Position numbers and translations under genes: made by a program
In this document: positions 6,654 to 15,787 of the stretch, piece after piece
Layout of the letters: every line of letters begins with the position of its first letter
How positions within the stretch are numbered: position 1 is the first letter of the stretch
Source of the DNA: an uncultured Thermomicrobium sp.
Lineage (GTDB): Bacteria; Chloroflexota; Chloroflexia; Thermomicrobiales; Thermomicrobiaceae
NCBI GenBank assembly: GCA_938028665.1
Contig: CALIMB010000002.1
Location: forward strand, 1-33,257
Length of the DNA: 33,257 bases
Direction: 5' to 3'
Notes under the pieces: generated by a model
The model's input: the letters and a program-made list of their open reading frames with translations, nothing else
Database searches by the model: none
Told to the model about the DNA's origin: nothing

Positions 6654-9600
6654 ATGCGGCTGCTGTTGGAGCTCCGTGATCACATTGGTTTAGTTCCCAA
6701 TCCTGTGAGCCAAGCCACACGACAGGCACGGTCCCGCATCCGTGGTGCCGAGGTGAGTATTAGCGTCTGCCCGTACTGTGCGGTCGGCTGCTCCCAGCTC
6801 GTCTATACCAAGGATGGCCGGGTGATCGATATCGAGGGGAACTACGAAAGCCCAATCAATGGCGGTACCCTCTGTCCGAAAGGCGCAGCCACCTGGCAGC
6901 TCATTCACAGTCCCCTTCGCGAACTCCGCGTGAGGTATCGCGCTCCGTACAGTGACCACTGGGAGGAGCGTCCTCTTGACTGGGCGATGGAACGTATTGC
7001 TCAGCTCGTCAAGGAGACCCGCGACGCTACCTTCCTCCATCGTGATGAAAATGGTCTCGTCGTCAATCGGACCCTGGGGATCGCTCACTTGGGTGGAGCA
7101 ACCTTGGATAACGAGGAGAATTATCTCATTAAGAAGCTCTTCACCGGAGGACTGGGTATCGTCGCTGTTGAAAACCAAGCACGCATATGACATTCCAGCA
7201 CGGTGCCCGGTCTGGGCGCCCGACTAGGACGAGGTGGTGCCACAACAACCCTTGCTAGCTTGGCCGAAAGCGACTGTATTGTGATCATGGGCTCTAATAT
7301 GGCCGAAAATCATCCGGTCGGCTTCCGCTTCGTCGTCAAGGCGCGTCAGCGTGGTGCACGCATCATCCATATCGATCCTCGCTTCTCCCGCACCTCTGCG
7401 CTTGCTGACCTGCATGTGCCCATTCGGCCGGGAAGTGACCTCGTTTTTCTCGGTGCCCTGGTGAACTACGTCTTACACTCAGAACGCTGGAACAATGATC
7501 CTTTCTTCCGCGAGTACGTGCTGTACTACACCAATGCCAGCGTCCTCATCTCCCCCGACTTCCGCGATACCGAAGATCTCGCCGGCCTGTTCAGCGGGTA
7601 TGATCCGCATCAGCGTCGCTATGATCCCTCAAGCTGGCAGTATGCGGGACAAGTGCGGAGGCTTGAGGGAGAACGTTGGCCCTGCCGGCCATTCGTTGCA
7701 CCGGAGCGCGATCCGACGCTTCAGCATCCCAACTGTGCCTTGCAGGTTGTGAAGCGTCACTTTGCGCGCTACACACCGGACCTTGTTGAGCAGGCGTGTG
7801 GTGTTCCGCGCGATCTTTTCCTCGCAGTTGCCGACACGATCCTCGCCAATTCTGGACGTGATCGCACGACCGCCTTCTGCTATGCCGTAGCCTGGACACA
7901 GCACACCATTGGGACACAGATCATCTCCTGCTGTGCCTTGCTGCAGCTGCTCCTCGGGAACATCGGGCGTCCCGGGGGTGGCATTTTGGCCTTGCGCGGT
8001 CATGCAACGATTCAGGGATCAACCGATATCCCCACCCTTTTCGACCTCCTTCCTGGGTATCTCAAGATGCCACGGGCAATTCCCCAGCATGCCACACTCG
8101 CTGACTACTTCGCCGCGGAGCGTCCCGCGACTGGTCTCTGGTATGACATGCCCAAGTTCCTGATTTCGCTTCTCAAGGCGTGGTATGGCGATGCGGCAAC
8201 ACCAGAAAATGACTTTGCCTATGAGCTACTACCCAAAATCGGCGGTGACTATTCGTTTCAGTCACTCCTGACGATGATGAAAGACGGCATCATTAAGGGA
8301 CTCTTCGTCATGGGGATGAATCCTGCCGTCGGTGGGCAGAATGCCCGACTGGCTCGCCAGGCCTTGGCCAATCTCGATTGGCTCGTTGTTCGCGACGTCC
8401 ACGAGATCGAAACGGCATCCTTCTGGTATAACGCTCCTGAGGTGCGGAGTGGCGAGGTCCGGCCGCAGGACATCAAGACCGAAGTGATCTTCCTCCCTGC
8501 TGCCATCGCTGCGGAAAAGGATGGCACATTCACGAATACCCACCGACTCGTGCAGTGGCACGACAAGGCCGTCGATCCTCCAGGTGAGGCCCGTTCGGAA
8601 GCACACTTTATCTTTCACCTTGGACGTCGCCTCAAGGAACTCTACGCCGGCGATACGTCACCGGCCGGCCGTCAGATCGCCGCACTGACCTGGGATTACC
8701 CAACAGTGGGACCACATCAGGAACCCGATCTCATGGCAGTGGCTCGTGAAATCAATGGATATCGGGTCAGCGATGGACACCCAGTCGCTGGCTTTCACGA
8801 GCTGGCCGATGACGGCTCAACTGCTTGCGGTTGTTGGATTTATTCGGGCATTGTCACCCCAGAAGGGGAGCACCGTGCGAAACGCCGACGTGGCGATGAT
8901 CGTGCCAGTCTCGACTGGGGCTTTGCTTGGCCCGCTAATCGGCGCATTCTGTATAATCGCGCCTCGGCTGATCCGCAGGGACGTCCGTGGAGCGAACGAA
9001 AGAAATGGATCTGGTGGGACCCCACCCAACAGCGTTGGGTGGGCTATGATGTCCCTGATTTTCCAGCCACCAAACCCCCCGACTACCAGCCACCACCAGG
9101 AAGCCGTGGGCTCGATGCCCATCCGGGTACAGCACCGTTCATCATGATGCTGGACGGGCAAGGCTGGCTGTTTGTCCCGTTTGGTCTCCTTGATGGTCCG
9201 CTACCAACACATTACGAACCCTGGGAAACACCAGTGTGCAACCCACTCTATCCTGAGCAGCCGCGTAGCCCAGTAGCGCCGGTTTTTCTCCGTCCTGACA
9301 ACCCCTATCATGAAATTGGTGACCCCCGCTATCCTTATGTCATCACAACGTACCGCCTTACGGAACATCTCACGGCGGGTGGTATGAGCCGCTGGGTACC
9401 CTGGCTGGCCGAGCTCCAGCCGGCCGGCTTCGTCGAAATCAGCCCGGAGCTTGCCCGAGAGCTTGGGATCACTACTGGCGATTGGGTCATCGTCGAGACG
9501 GCACGGGGCTCTGCCGAGGCGCGTGCCCTGGTGACTGAACGCATGCAGCCCCTCGTGATCGCCGGACGAACAGTGCATGTGATCGGTATGCCCTGGCATT

Positions 9601-9743
9601 TCGGTTTTGGTGGGCTTGCCACTGGTGGCATCGCCAACGAACTAGCCGCACTCATCGAGGATCCGAACTCCTTAATCCACGAGGCGAAGTCGTTTACCTG
9701 CACCATCCGCAAGGGGCGGCTGCACCAGGAGGGTCAATGGTGA
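6654..9743 (+). CDS. fdhA: Formate dehydrogenase catalytic subunit, selenocysteine-containing
   Basis: A 1029-residue molybdopterin oxidoreductase that oxidises formate to CO2. The frame is interrupted only by TGA at 7188-7190, read as selenocysteine 179: the context NQARI-U-HSSTVPGLG is that of the Mo/W-coordinating residue in the FdhF/FdnG family. An N-terminal [4Fe-4S] site is formed by Cys39, 42, 46 and 74 (CPYCAVGC...GTLCPKG). The C-terminal molydopterin dinucleotide-binding domain contains the YRLTEH and GWSRWVP-like stretch and MPWHFGFGGLATG. No twin-arginine signal is visible, so the active site probably faces the cytoplasm, unlike E. coli FdnG. The ATG at 6654 has an AGGAGG ribosome site 8 bases upstream. 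The gene overlaps fdhB by 7 bases. Annotation pipelines that read TGA as stop will split it in two. Confidence 0.95.
7188..7220 (+). promoter_or_regulatory. Sec codon UGA and SECIS hairpin in fdhA
   Basis: TGA (7188-7190) is followed after exactly 11 bases by a 7-bp stem GGUGCCC/GGGCGCC (7202-7208/7214-7220) with loop GGUCU (7209-7213). The loop sequence and the spacing are those of the E. coli formate dehydrogenase SECIS. Counting the U of UGA as 1, U17, G23 and U24, the bases E. coli SelB needs, are all present (7204, 7210, 7211); U17 here faces a G rather than being clearly bulged. Confidence 0.93.
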
Positions 9744-10594
9744 GGAACACGAGCGCACTTGTCGGCACAACCCAGGCTCGCCCCGGTGCCTTCGGCTTCC
9801 TGACCGATACCACACTCTGTATCGGCTGCAAGGCGTGCGAGGTTGCCTGCAAGCAGTGGAACCAGTTACCGATGGATGACTTCGGGTTCACAGGCAGAAG
9901 TTACGACAACACCGGTGATCTTGGTGCAACCACTTGGCGACATGTCGCCTTTATCGAACGTGTCGCTGATCGCGAGGGACGACGCCCGACGCGCCTGCAG
10001 CCTTTCCAAAGCAACTGGCTAATGTTTAGCGACGTCTGTAAACACTGTGTCAATGCCGGATGTCTGGAAGCCTGTCCCACCGGGGCGATTATTCGTACTG
10101 AATTCGATACCGTCGTGATCCAACAGGACATCTGCAACGGCTGTGGCTACTGCGTTCCCGCTTGTCCCTTCGGTGTCCCGGCACTCAGCCCACTCGACGG
10201 TAAAGCGCACAAGTGCACGCTGTGCTATGACCGGCTGAAGGACGGTCTGGAGCCGGCCTGCTCGAAGGCCTGTCCGACCGATGCGATCCAGTTCGGGCCA
10301 GTCCATGCTCTCCTCGATCGGGCCAAGGTTCGCGTCGCTGAGCTCCGGGATCAAGGAGTCGATGCTCAGCTCTATGGTGACTTGGCACTTGGTGGAACTG
10401 GTGGAATCGGCGGACTCAACGCCCTCTTTATTCTCACTGCACCACCAGAGGTCTATAACCTCCCCGCGCAACCGGAGTTGCCTCAACGGCGCGTGCTTCC
10501 GGCCTTTCTGACCACCGCACTCGCAGCACTTGCACTTGGCCTTGCGACACTTCTCACCTTCTGGCGCACAGAGAAGGAGGGGGCGCATGGCTAA
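9737..10594 (+). CDS. fdhB: Formate dehydrogenase iron-sulfur subunit
   Basis: A 285-residue electron-transfer subunit with four [4Fe-4S] cysteine groups: CIGCKACEVACKQWN, CKHCVNAGCLEACP, CNGCGYCVPACP and CTLCYDRL...PACSKACP. It carries electrons from the catalytic subunit towards the membrane. A single C-terminal hydrophobic helix (FLTTALAALALGLATLLTFW, about residues 255-275) anchors it, as in the FdnH/FdoH type. The ATG overlaps the last codons of fdhA (ATGGTGA), and the stop overlaps the start of the next gene by 8 bases, so the three genes are translationally coupled. Confidence 0.95.
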   Translation: MVRNTSALVGTTQARPGAFGFLTDTTLCIGCKACEVACKQWNQLPMDDFGFTGRSYDNTGDLGATTWRHVAFIERVADREGRRPTRLQPFQSNWLMFSDVCKHCVNAGCLEACPTGAIIRTEFDTVVIQQDICNGCGYCVPACPFGVPALSPLDGKAHKCTLCYDRLKDGLEPACSKACPTDAIQFGPVHALLDRAKVRVAELRDQGVDAQLYGDLALGGTGGIGGLNALFILTAPPEVYNLPAQPELPQRRVLPAFLTTALAALALGLATLLTFWRTEKEGAHG

Positions 10595-11609
10595 GATGGG
10601 AGCCGGACACTACCGTCAGGCTTCGGTGCAAGTTGTCAACACCGAGATGGCTCCAGGCTACTATGGCCTTCCGGTCATTCACGGCCCACACTGGCGGTGG
10701 TCGATCGTGTTCTATTTTGTCCTCGGAGGCCTGGCGGGGGGCAGTGCGGTCCTCGCTGCAGTGGCGCAGCTTGTGGGTGGTTACTGGGCACGACCGATTG
10801 TGCGTGCTGGGCGCTACCTGGCCGTTCTGGCTGTGTTGCCCGGCCCGCTCCTCTTGATCATCGACCTGGGACGACCGGAACGCTTTCACCATATGCTGCG
10901 GGTGCTCAAGTTACGCTCACCGATGTCTCTGGGAGTCTGGGGGCTGATCGGGTTTACAGCGACCGCCTTGCTTAATGCTCTGCAACAGGTAGCCGAGGAT
11001 GGGCTGCTCGGTCGACGGAATCCGGTTGCTCACGCTTTGCGTTGTCTTCCTACCCGGCTGCTTGCTGCCACAAGTGCACTCCCAGCCTTCTTTCTTGCCG
11101 GGTACACCGGCGTGCTCCTTGGTGCGACGGCTGTGCCGCTGTGGGCACGCAATGCGCTGCGGCTTGGCCCGCTTTTCCTGTGTTCGGCGCTCTCCAGTGC
11201 GGCCGCTGCACTCTCGCTCCTGATTGGGCACCGACCCACTGCACGCCGTGCCCAGCATGCCCTGGAGCGTGTTGAGCAGGTTGCAGTGCTGGGCGAGCTC
11301 ATCCTGTTGGAAACGCTGCGGCGGAGTGATACGGTGGTGACTCGCCCGCTGCGGGAAGGACGGGAAGGCCTCGCTTACACCGGGGCGCGGGTCGGTTCAG
11401 CGCTCGCGCTTGTTCTCCACTCCATAGCCAAACTGTTGCCTAGAAGTCCACATGTCTGGTTGCGGATGCTCGGCAGCCTCGCTGCCCTGGTGAGCGCATT
11501 TCTTCTGCGTGCCGCCATGATCTTTGGCGGCCGTCGCTCCGCAGAAGACCCGGTCGCTACCATTGCCATCACTCGGAAAGATACTGGTTCACCCAGCACG
11601 GCACCGTGA
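10587..11609 (+). CDS. nrfD: NrfD-type membrane subunit of formate dehydrogenase
   Basis: A 340-residue polytopic protein of the NrfD/PsrC family, predicted to have 8-9 membrane helices and to pass electrons from the iron-sulfur subunit to the quinone pool. Visible segments include WSIVFYFVLGGLAGGSAVLA (about residues 37-56), the RPERFHHMLRVLKLRSPMSLG motif typical of the family, and WGLIGFTATALLNAL. Use of an NrfD-type quinone subunit rather than the diheme FdnI is a real difference from the E. coli enzyme. The ATG at 10587 has GAAGGAGGGG just upstream; the frame is open further 5' but that is inside fdhB. Last gene of the plus-strand cluster. Confidence 0.92.
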   Translation: MAKMGAGHYRQASVQVVNTEMAPGYYGLPVIHGPHWRWSIVFYFVLGGLAGGSAVLAAVAQLVGGYWARPIVRAGRYLAVLAVLPGPLLLIIDLGRPERFHHMLRVLKLRSPMSLGVWGLIGFTATALLNALQQVAEDGLLGRRNPVAHALRCLPTRLLAATSALPAFFLAGYTGVLLGATAVPLWARNALRLGPLFLCSALSSAAAALSLLIGHRPTARRAQHALERVEQVAVLGELILLETLRRSDTVVTRPLREGREGLAYTGARVGSALALVLHSIAKLLPRSPHVWLRMLGSLAALVSAFLLRAAMIFGGRRSAEDPVATIAITRKDTGSPSTAP

Positions 11610-11752
11610 GGAATTCCGGACTCAGGAAGCAAGGGTTGCTGCTGAGGCGCAGCGGGTAAGAGTGGACACCGTGGGGTTCACCGGAGCTGGTGAGGTATCC
11701 GTTTGGTTACGCTCTTGAGCGTAGTACGATAGGTTAACCCCTCGCCAGCGGT
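11610..11752. other. Convergent intergenic gap with a short hairpin
   Basis: A region of 143 bases between two convergent genes. TACGCT (11708-11713) pairs with AGCGTA (11718-11723) around CTTG. There is no T-run on either side, so it is only a weak terminator candidate. Confidence 0.3.
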
Positions 11753-12568
11753 TCAGGCCACTGGGTTTTCCAGCACCAAATCACCAACGCGGATTGTGAC
11801 GCGATCCCCGGGGGCGAGGGAAAAGTCATCAGGCGGCACGATTCCCGTGCCAGTCATGAGGACTCCTCCCCAAGGGAAACGCAGTTCCCTTCCAAGCCAG
11901 CGCACAAGCTCCGCGGGTCGTCGCTTCATCTGTGCTGTTGTTGTCTCGCCATGATAGACCCGCTGCGTGCCGCGTTGGATCAGGAGTTCGATACGGAGAT
12001 CATCCAACTCCTCGATGCGATCAATAACCATGATTCCGGGTCCTAGTGCTCCCGCTCCGTCGTAGACCTTTGCTTGTGGGAGGTATAGCGGATTTTCTCC
12101 CTCGATGTCGCGCGAGGAGACATCGTTCCCCACTGTGTAGCCGAAAAGCTCAAGCGATTGTGTGAAAAGAACAGCGAGCTCTGGTTCCGGGACGTTCCAA
12201 CGGCTATCGCGACGTACCCGAACTGGTTCCCCTGGTCCGACCATTCGCCAGCCCTGCCCCTTAAAAAAGAGTTCTGGCCGATCTGCCTCGTAGACACGCC
12301 AGTAGATGTCCTTGACCTGGGCCTCGGCCATCCGGGCATCACGACTCCGCAGATAGGTGACACCGGCAGCCCAGACCTCCTGTTCGGTATCTACTGGCGC
12401 AAGCAGTGGTCCACTTGCCCGTTGGCCACGGGGAAGCATTGCCAAGGCGTTTCGTGCTGTAACAGCCGGGAGTTCAAGGAGCCAGCTCAGGCGGAATCCG
12501 GCCGGTAACCATTGTCCGTCGCAGGCCCAGCGGGGACCGTCGCGCGTGGCGTGCCGTGTGAGGTACAC
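11753..12568 (-). CDS. Fumarylacetoacetate hydrolase-family enzyme, sugar-acid dehydratase-like
   Basis: A 271-residue FAH-fold protein. AAGVTYLRSRDAR, VPEPELAVLF (metal-ligand glutamates) and GYTVGNDVSSRDIEGENPLYLPQAKVYDG are family motifs. The stretch SSRDIEGENPLYLPQAK with the preceding YWRVYEADRPELFFK is, from memory, closest to the branch that includes 2-dehydro-3-deoxy-D-arabinonate dehydratase of pentose oxidation, rather than true fumarylacetoacetase. It probably cleaves or dehydrates a 2-oxo acid with Mg2+ or Mn2+ in the cytosol. I place the start at the GTG whose first base is 12568, because AAAGGAG lies 7 bases before it; an in-frame GTG at 12592 lacks a ribosome site. It is convergent with the formate dehydrogenase cluster. 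Confidence 0.82.
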   Translation of the reverse strand: MYLTRHATRDGPRWACDGQWLPAGFRLSWLLELPAVTARNALAMLPRGQRASGPLLAPVDTEQEVWAAGVTYLRSRDARMAEAQVKDIYWRVYEADRPELFFKGQGWRMVGPGEPVRVRRDSRWNVPEPELAVLFTQSLELFGYTVGNDVSSRDIEGENPLYLPQAKVYDGAGALGPGIMVIDRIEELDDLRIELLIQRGTQRVYHGETTTAQMKRRPAELVRWLGRELRFPWGGVLMTGTGIVPPDDFSLAPGDRVTIRVGDLVLENPVA

Positions 12569-13035
12569 CGTACCGCTCCTTTCAACCCTCACAGAACATT
12601 CTCACCCGAACGTGCCGTGCAGTCGAGAACTGCCGAGAACAGCATGGCACCACACAAAAGAAGATGGTGCGAATCAAAACACTCGCCTGGCCAGCGAGCG
12701 TGCGCCTTGTTCGGCTGATTGTCCACTTGGCGGCTCCACTGTTAACATCACCTCACTCGGCACCTCGAAACCGCCCTTGGTGTCCCGGCGACTGGTGCTG
12801 GTGAATGGTAACGCTTCACAATGACCCAGTCCTTGCTCCCGTATCAGTCGAGCAATGGACAAGCGCATTTGGCACTGGAGTCTGTGGTATCGAGTTCCGA
12901 GGAATTTGTGGATCTAGAGGAGCTTACCATCCTTTCTCCGAGCTGCACCAACGCTCCTGCGCTCCACAATCGCGCTGCAACGACCTCGACGGAACGCTGT
13001 GCTATACCAGTACTTGAGATAGGGCTGGAGAGCTA
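12569..13035. other. Divergent intergenic region, no gene seen
   Basis: About 470 bases between the FAH-family gene (minus) and the Cof-type phosphatase (plus). It must hold both promoters, but I see no convincing -35/-10 pair, no tRNA and no recognisable small protein. Short open frames here look random. Confidence 0.4.
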
Positions 13036-13938
13036 ATGGGTGAGAGGACGCTAGTCGGCAAAACAAATGAACGCTTGTTCCGTCTCGTTGTGCTCGATAT
13101 CGACGGGACGTTGTTAGATCCCTCGGACGTGGTCCGTCCGGTGGTCCACGATGCAATCCGCGCCTGTCGTGCGTTGGGAATTGACGTGGCACTCGCTACT
13201 GGGCGGCGACTGTGCACGACTCGACCGATCGTTGCGCAGCTTGGTATCCGACTGCCGTTAGTGTTGTACAACGGTGCACTAGTCTGGGATTCCGAACGGG
13301 AAGTAGCGCTTGCGGAACGTCCGCTTGAGTCGGTCTGGCTTGCTCGCACCCTTGCAGAGGCAGAACGCGAGGGGCTTGGTGCGCTGGTCTTGCGTGGCCC
13401 AGCCAGTGGTGAGCGCCTCGTCCTGGTCACGGATCCGCTTCCTGAACTGCCGGAGTTCACAGCGGAACTCCTGCCACGCACCGGTGAGGTCGACCGGCTT
13501 CCGGCTGTGGATGTGCTTGAACTCGCCGATGTGCTGACGGTTGATCTTTTCGGTCCAGAGCGGGCGCTGCGCCATGCGACGGCCCGTTTGGCACGTGCTG
13601 GACTCCCAATCTATCACCATGGCCCGTTCGAGTGGATTCCCCAGCTCCCACGTTGGGTTGCCAACGTGCATGCACCTGGGGTGAGCAAGGCCAGTGGAGT
13701 GGAGCTCCTGGCACAGCAAAGAGGACTGACCCTGATGGATGTGCTCGCCGTGGGGGACGGCGAAAACGATCTTCCACTTCTACGCCGTGCTGGGCTCGGC
13801 GTCGCTATGGGGAACGCCCCCGAGCACGTGCGTGCTCAGGCTGGAGCAGTTGTCCGTGGACACGACGAGGACGGAGTCGCGGAGGCGCTAGAGCGATTTG
13901 TCCTGCAACCTTGGCGACGGGCGCTGCGCGTGGTGTAA
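13036..13938 (+). CDS. Cof-type HAD-IIB phosphatase
   Basis: A 300-residue cytosolic phosphatase. LVVLDIDGTLLDPSD near residue 18 is the nucleophile motif, VALATGRR motif II, and GVSKASGVELL followed by VLAVGDGENDLPLLRRAGLGVAMGNA is the C-terminal Cof signature with motifs III and IV (Gly-Asp-Gly-Glu-Asn-Asp). The C2-type cap domain between them fits the length. Members hydrolyse sugar phosphates, flavin or pyridoxal phosphates; the substrate is not predictable here. The ATG at 13036 follows GGAGAG. The gene is followed after 44 bases by a secreted glycosidase with its own AGGGGAGGA ribosome site. Confidence 0.9.
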   Translation: MGERTLVGKTNERLFRLVVLDIDGTLLDPSDVVRPVVHDAIRACRALGIDVALATGRRLCTTRPIVAQLGIRLPLVLYNGALVWDSEREVALAERPLESVWLARTLAEAEREGLGALVLRGPASGERLVLVTDPLPELPEFTAELLPRTGEVDRLPAVDVLELADVLTVDLFGPERALRHATARLARAGLPIYHHGPFEWIPQLPRWVANVHAPGVSKASGVELLAQQRGLTLMDVLAVGDGENDLPLLRRAGLGVAMGNAPEHVRAQAGAVVRGHDEDGVAEALERFVLQPWRRALRVV

Positions 13939-13982
13939 CAGGCGTGCTGTCGTTGGGCGATAAGGGAAGGGGAGGACTATAG

Positions 13983-15767
13983 ATGGGCCTTGGACGAGGA
14001 CTGCGTGCGTTGCTGGCGCTCGCGCTCCTCGCTATAAGCCTTGCTGGTCGACCGACCGTGACAGTCTCTGCTGCACGTGATCCAGCCAGTCGTGCTGAAT
14101 TTTTCGGCATTGTCGGTCGTGATCCCTGGTATGAATTCAACACTGATCCGGAGCGGGCTCCACTTGACATCAATCGTGTCTTCATCGAGTCGATGATGGC
14201 CGAGATGGCTGGACTCGGTGCCCGCTGGGTGCGCATCGAGTTCCATGCTGAGTATGATCAGGCTCCGGGTCCAGGGTGGATCGACTGGAATAAGCATGAC
14301 TGGTACCTGTTCGATCTGGCACCTCGCTACGGGATGAAGGTGCTCGCGGTGCTCGGTTCGGGGATTCTGGCCGACGTGGACGAGTCCTATCGCTTTCGTA
14401 CCATCAACGAGAGGCCTGACCATGACGGACGTAACCGGTACACCCGGGCGTTTGTTGCGCGGACCGTGGAGATCGTTAGCCGGTATGGGGGAGCACTCAG
14501 CGCTGTTGAGCTCTTGAATGAGCCGAATGCCAACGAACTTCTGTGGGAGGAGACGAACCAGCAAGAACATGCAGTACAACCTGCTGTCTACGGACGGCTT
14601 GCTGTTGACGTTTACCAGGCGGTGAAGCAGGTCAGCCCCACAACCCGCGTGATTGCGGGCAGCCTTCTCTACGATCGCCATCAGGATGGTGATCGACACG
14701 TGAACTGGTGGCGTGCGGTCTACGAGAGTCCGGCCGTTCGCGAATATCAGGCACACACAGGGCACTACCCGTGGGACGGTGTTTCGTTCCATCCATACTT
14801 CTTGCCTGATGCCGCCAGCGTCCTCGCCGCGGTTCGTGAACTCCGAGCAGTCCAGCTTGCGTTCGGTGATACCACGCCGATCTGGGTGACAGAAGTGGGG
14901 ATGCCGGCCGATTCTCCCAGCTGGTCATCGGTAGGTGTTCTCGACCCAACTCCTTCAGAACTTGCCCAAGCAGAATTCCTCCGTCAGGTCTACACGCTGC
15001 TCTGGGAGCAAGCTCCTGAAGTTGAGCGTGTCTTCTGGTTTAAGTTTGAGGACTTTGGCCTCTCACATGGCTATGCGAGTTGGGGTTTGGTTCGTCTGCT
15101 TGACTCGGGTATGGTCTATGGACGCGAAGCGATTCCGTGGCCACGCAAGCCAGCGTTCCTCATGTATCAACAGCTTGCTCGCCCGGAAGGAGTACCTACC
15201 AACCGAGTTCCCCGGCCAAACGATCCGGGTGTGCGCTATTTCCCCGAGACCGGCCATACACTCCGTGGTCCCTTCCGGCGCTACTGGGAGCAAAACGGCG
15301 GGTTGGCCGCCTTTGGTTACCCACTTACCGAGCCGTTCTGGAGCGGTGGTCGGCTTGTCCAGTTTTTTGAACGTGCCCGCTTTGAGTACTGGCCAGAGTA
15401 TCGTGGGACGCCTCATGAAGTTCAGCTGGCTCATCTTGGTCGCTGGGCACTTGGCGACCGCAGCTTTTCTCCGCAGCCTCCTCCTGAGAAACTCGGCCCA
15501 GATCAGCGGTATTTCCCCGAAACCGGCTTCGTCGTTCAGGGGGCCTTTTTGCGATACTGGGAGCGGAACGGTGGACTTGCTCGCTTTGGGTTGCCGATCA
15601 GCCCAGAGTTTCGGGAGGTGAACCCGAACGACGGCAAGGAGTACACCGTGCAGTATTTCGAGCGGGCTCGCTTTGAACTCCACCCGGAAGCGGCTGGGAC
15701 ACCGTACGAAGTCCAGCTCGGGTTGCTCGGAGCGCAGGCAGTACAGACACTCGGCTGGTATCGCTGA
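13983..15767 (+). CDS. Secreted clan GH-A-type glycosidase with two C-terminal LGFP-like repeats
   Basis: A 594-residue exported protein. Residues 1-31 form a signal peptide (two Arg, hydrophobic core LLALALLAISLAG, Ala-rich end). Residues about 38-400 are a TIM-barrel glycosidase: VELLNEPN gives the acid/base Glu180 after strand 4, and WVTEVGMP gives the nucleophile Glu304 after strand 7, as in clan GH-A (GH5/GH39-like). The tail holds two similar repeats, about 418-490 and 509-585, each with RYFPETG, G.F.RYWE.NGGLA.FG.P and FERARFE...GTP.EVQL.LLG. Such repeats are frequent at the C-termini of exported Chloroflexota proteins and probably bind cell wall or polysaccharide. Substrate unknown; a role in plant or microbial polysaccharide turnover is inferred. 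Confidence 0.85.
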   Translation: MGLGRGLRALLALALLAISLAGRPTVTVSAARDPASRAEFFGIVGRDPWYEFNTDPERAPLDINRVFIESMMAEMAGLGARWVRIEFHAEYDQAPGPGWIDWNKHDWYLFDLAPRYGMKVLAVLGSGILADVDESYRFRTINERPDHDGRNRYTRAFVARTVEIVSRYGGALSAVELLNEPNANELLWEETNQQEHAVQPAVYGRLAVDVYQAVKQVSPTTRVIAGSLLYDRHQDGDRHVNWWRAVYESPAVREYQAHTGHYPWDGVSFHPYFLPDAASVLAAVRELRAVQLAFGDTTPIWVTEVGMPADSPSWSSVGVLDPTPSELAQAEFLRQVYTLLWEQAPEVERVFWFKFEDFGLSHGYASWGLVRLLDSGMVYGREAIPWPRKPAFLMYQQLARPEGVPTNRVPRPNDPGVRYFPETGHTLRGPFRRYWEQNGGLAAFGYPLTEPFWSGGRLVQFFERARFEYWPEYRGTPHEVQLAHLGRWALGDRSFSPQPPPEKLGPDQRYFPETGFVVQGAFLRYWERNGGLARFGLPISPEFREVNPNDGKEYTVQYFERARFELHPEAAGTPYEVQLGLLGAQAVQTLGWYR

Positions 15768-15787
15768 TTTGCCGAGAGGATGGTTCG

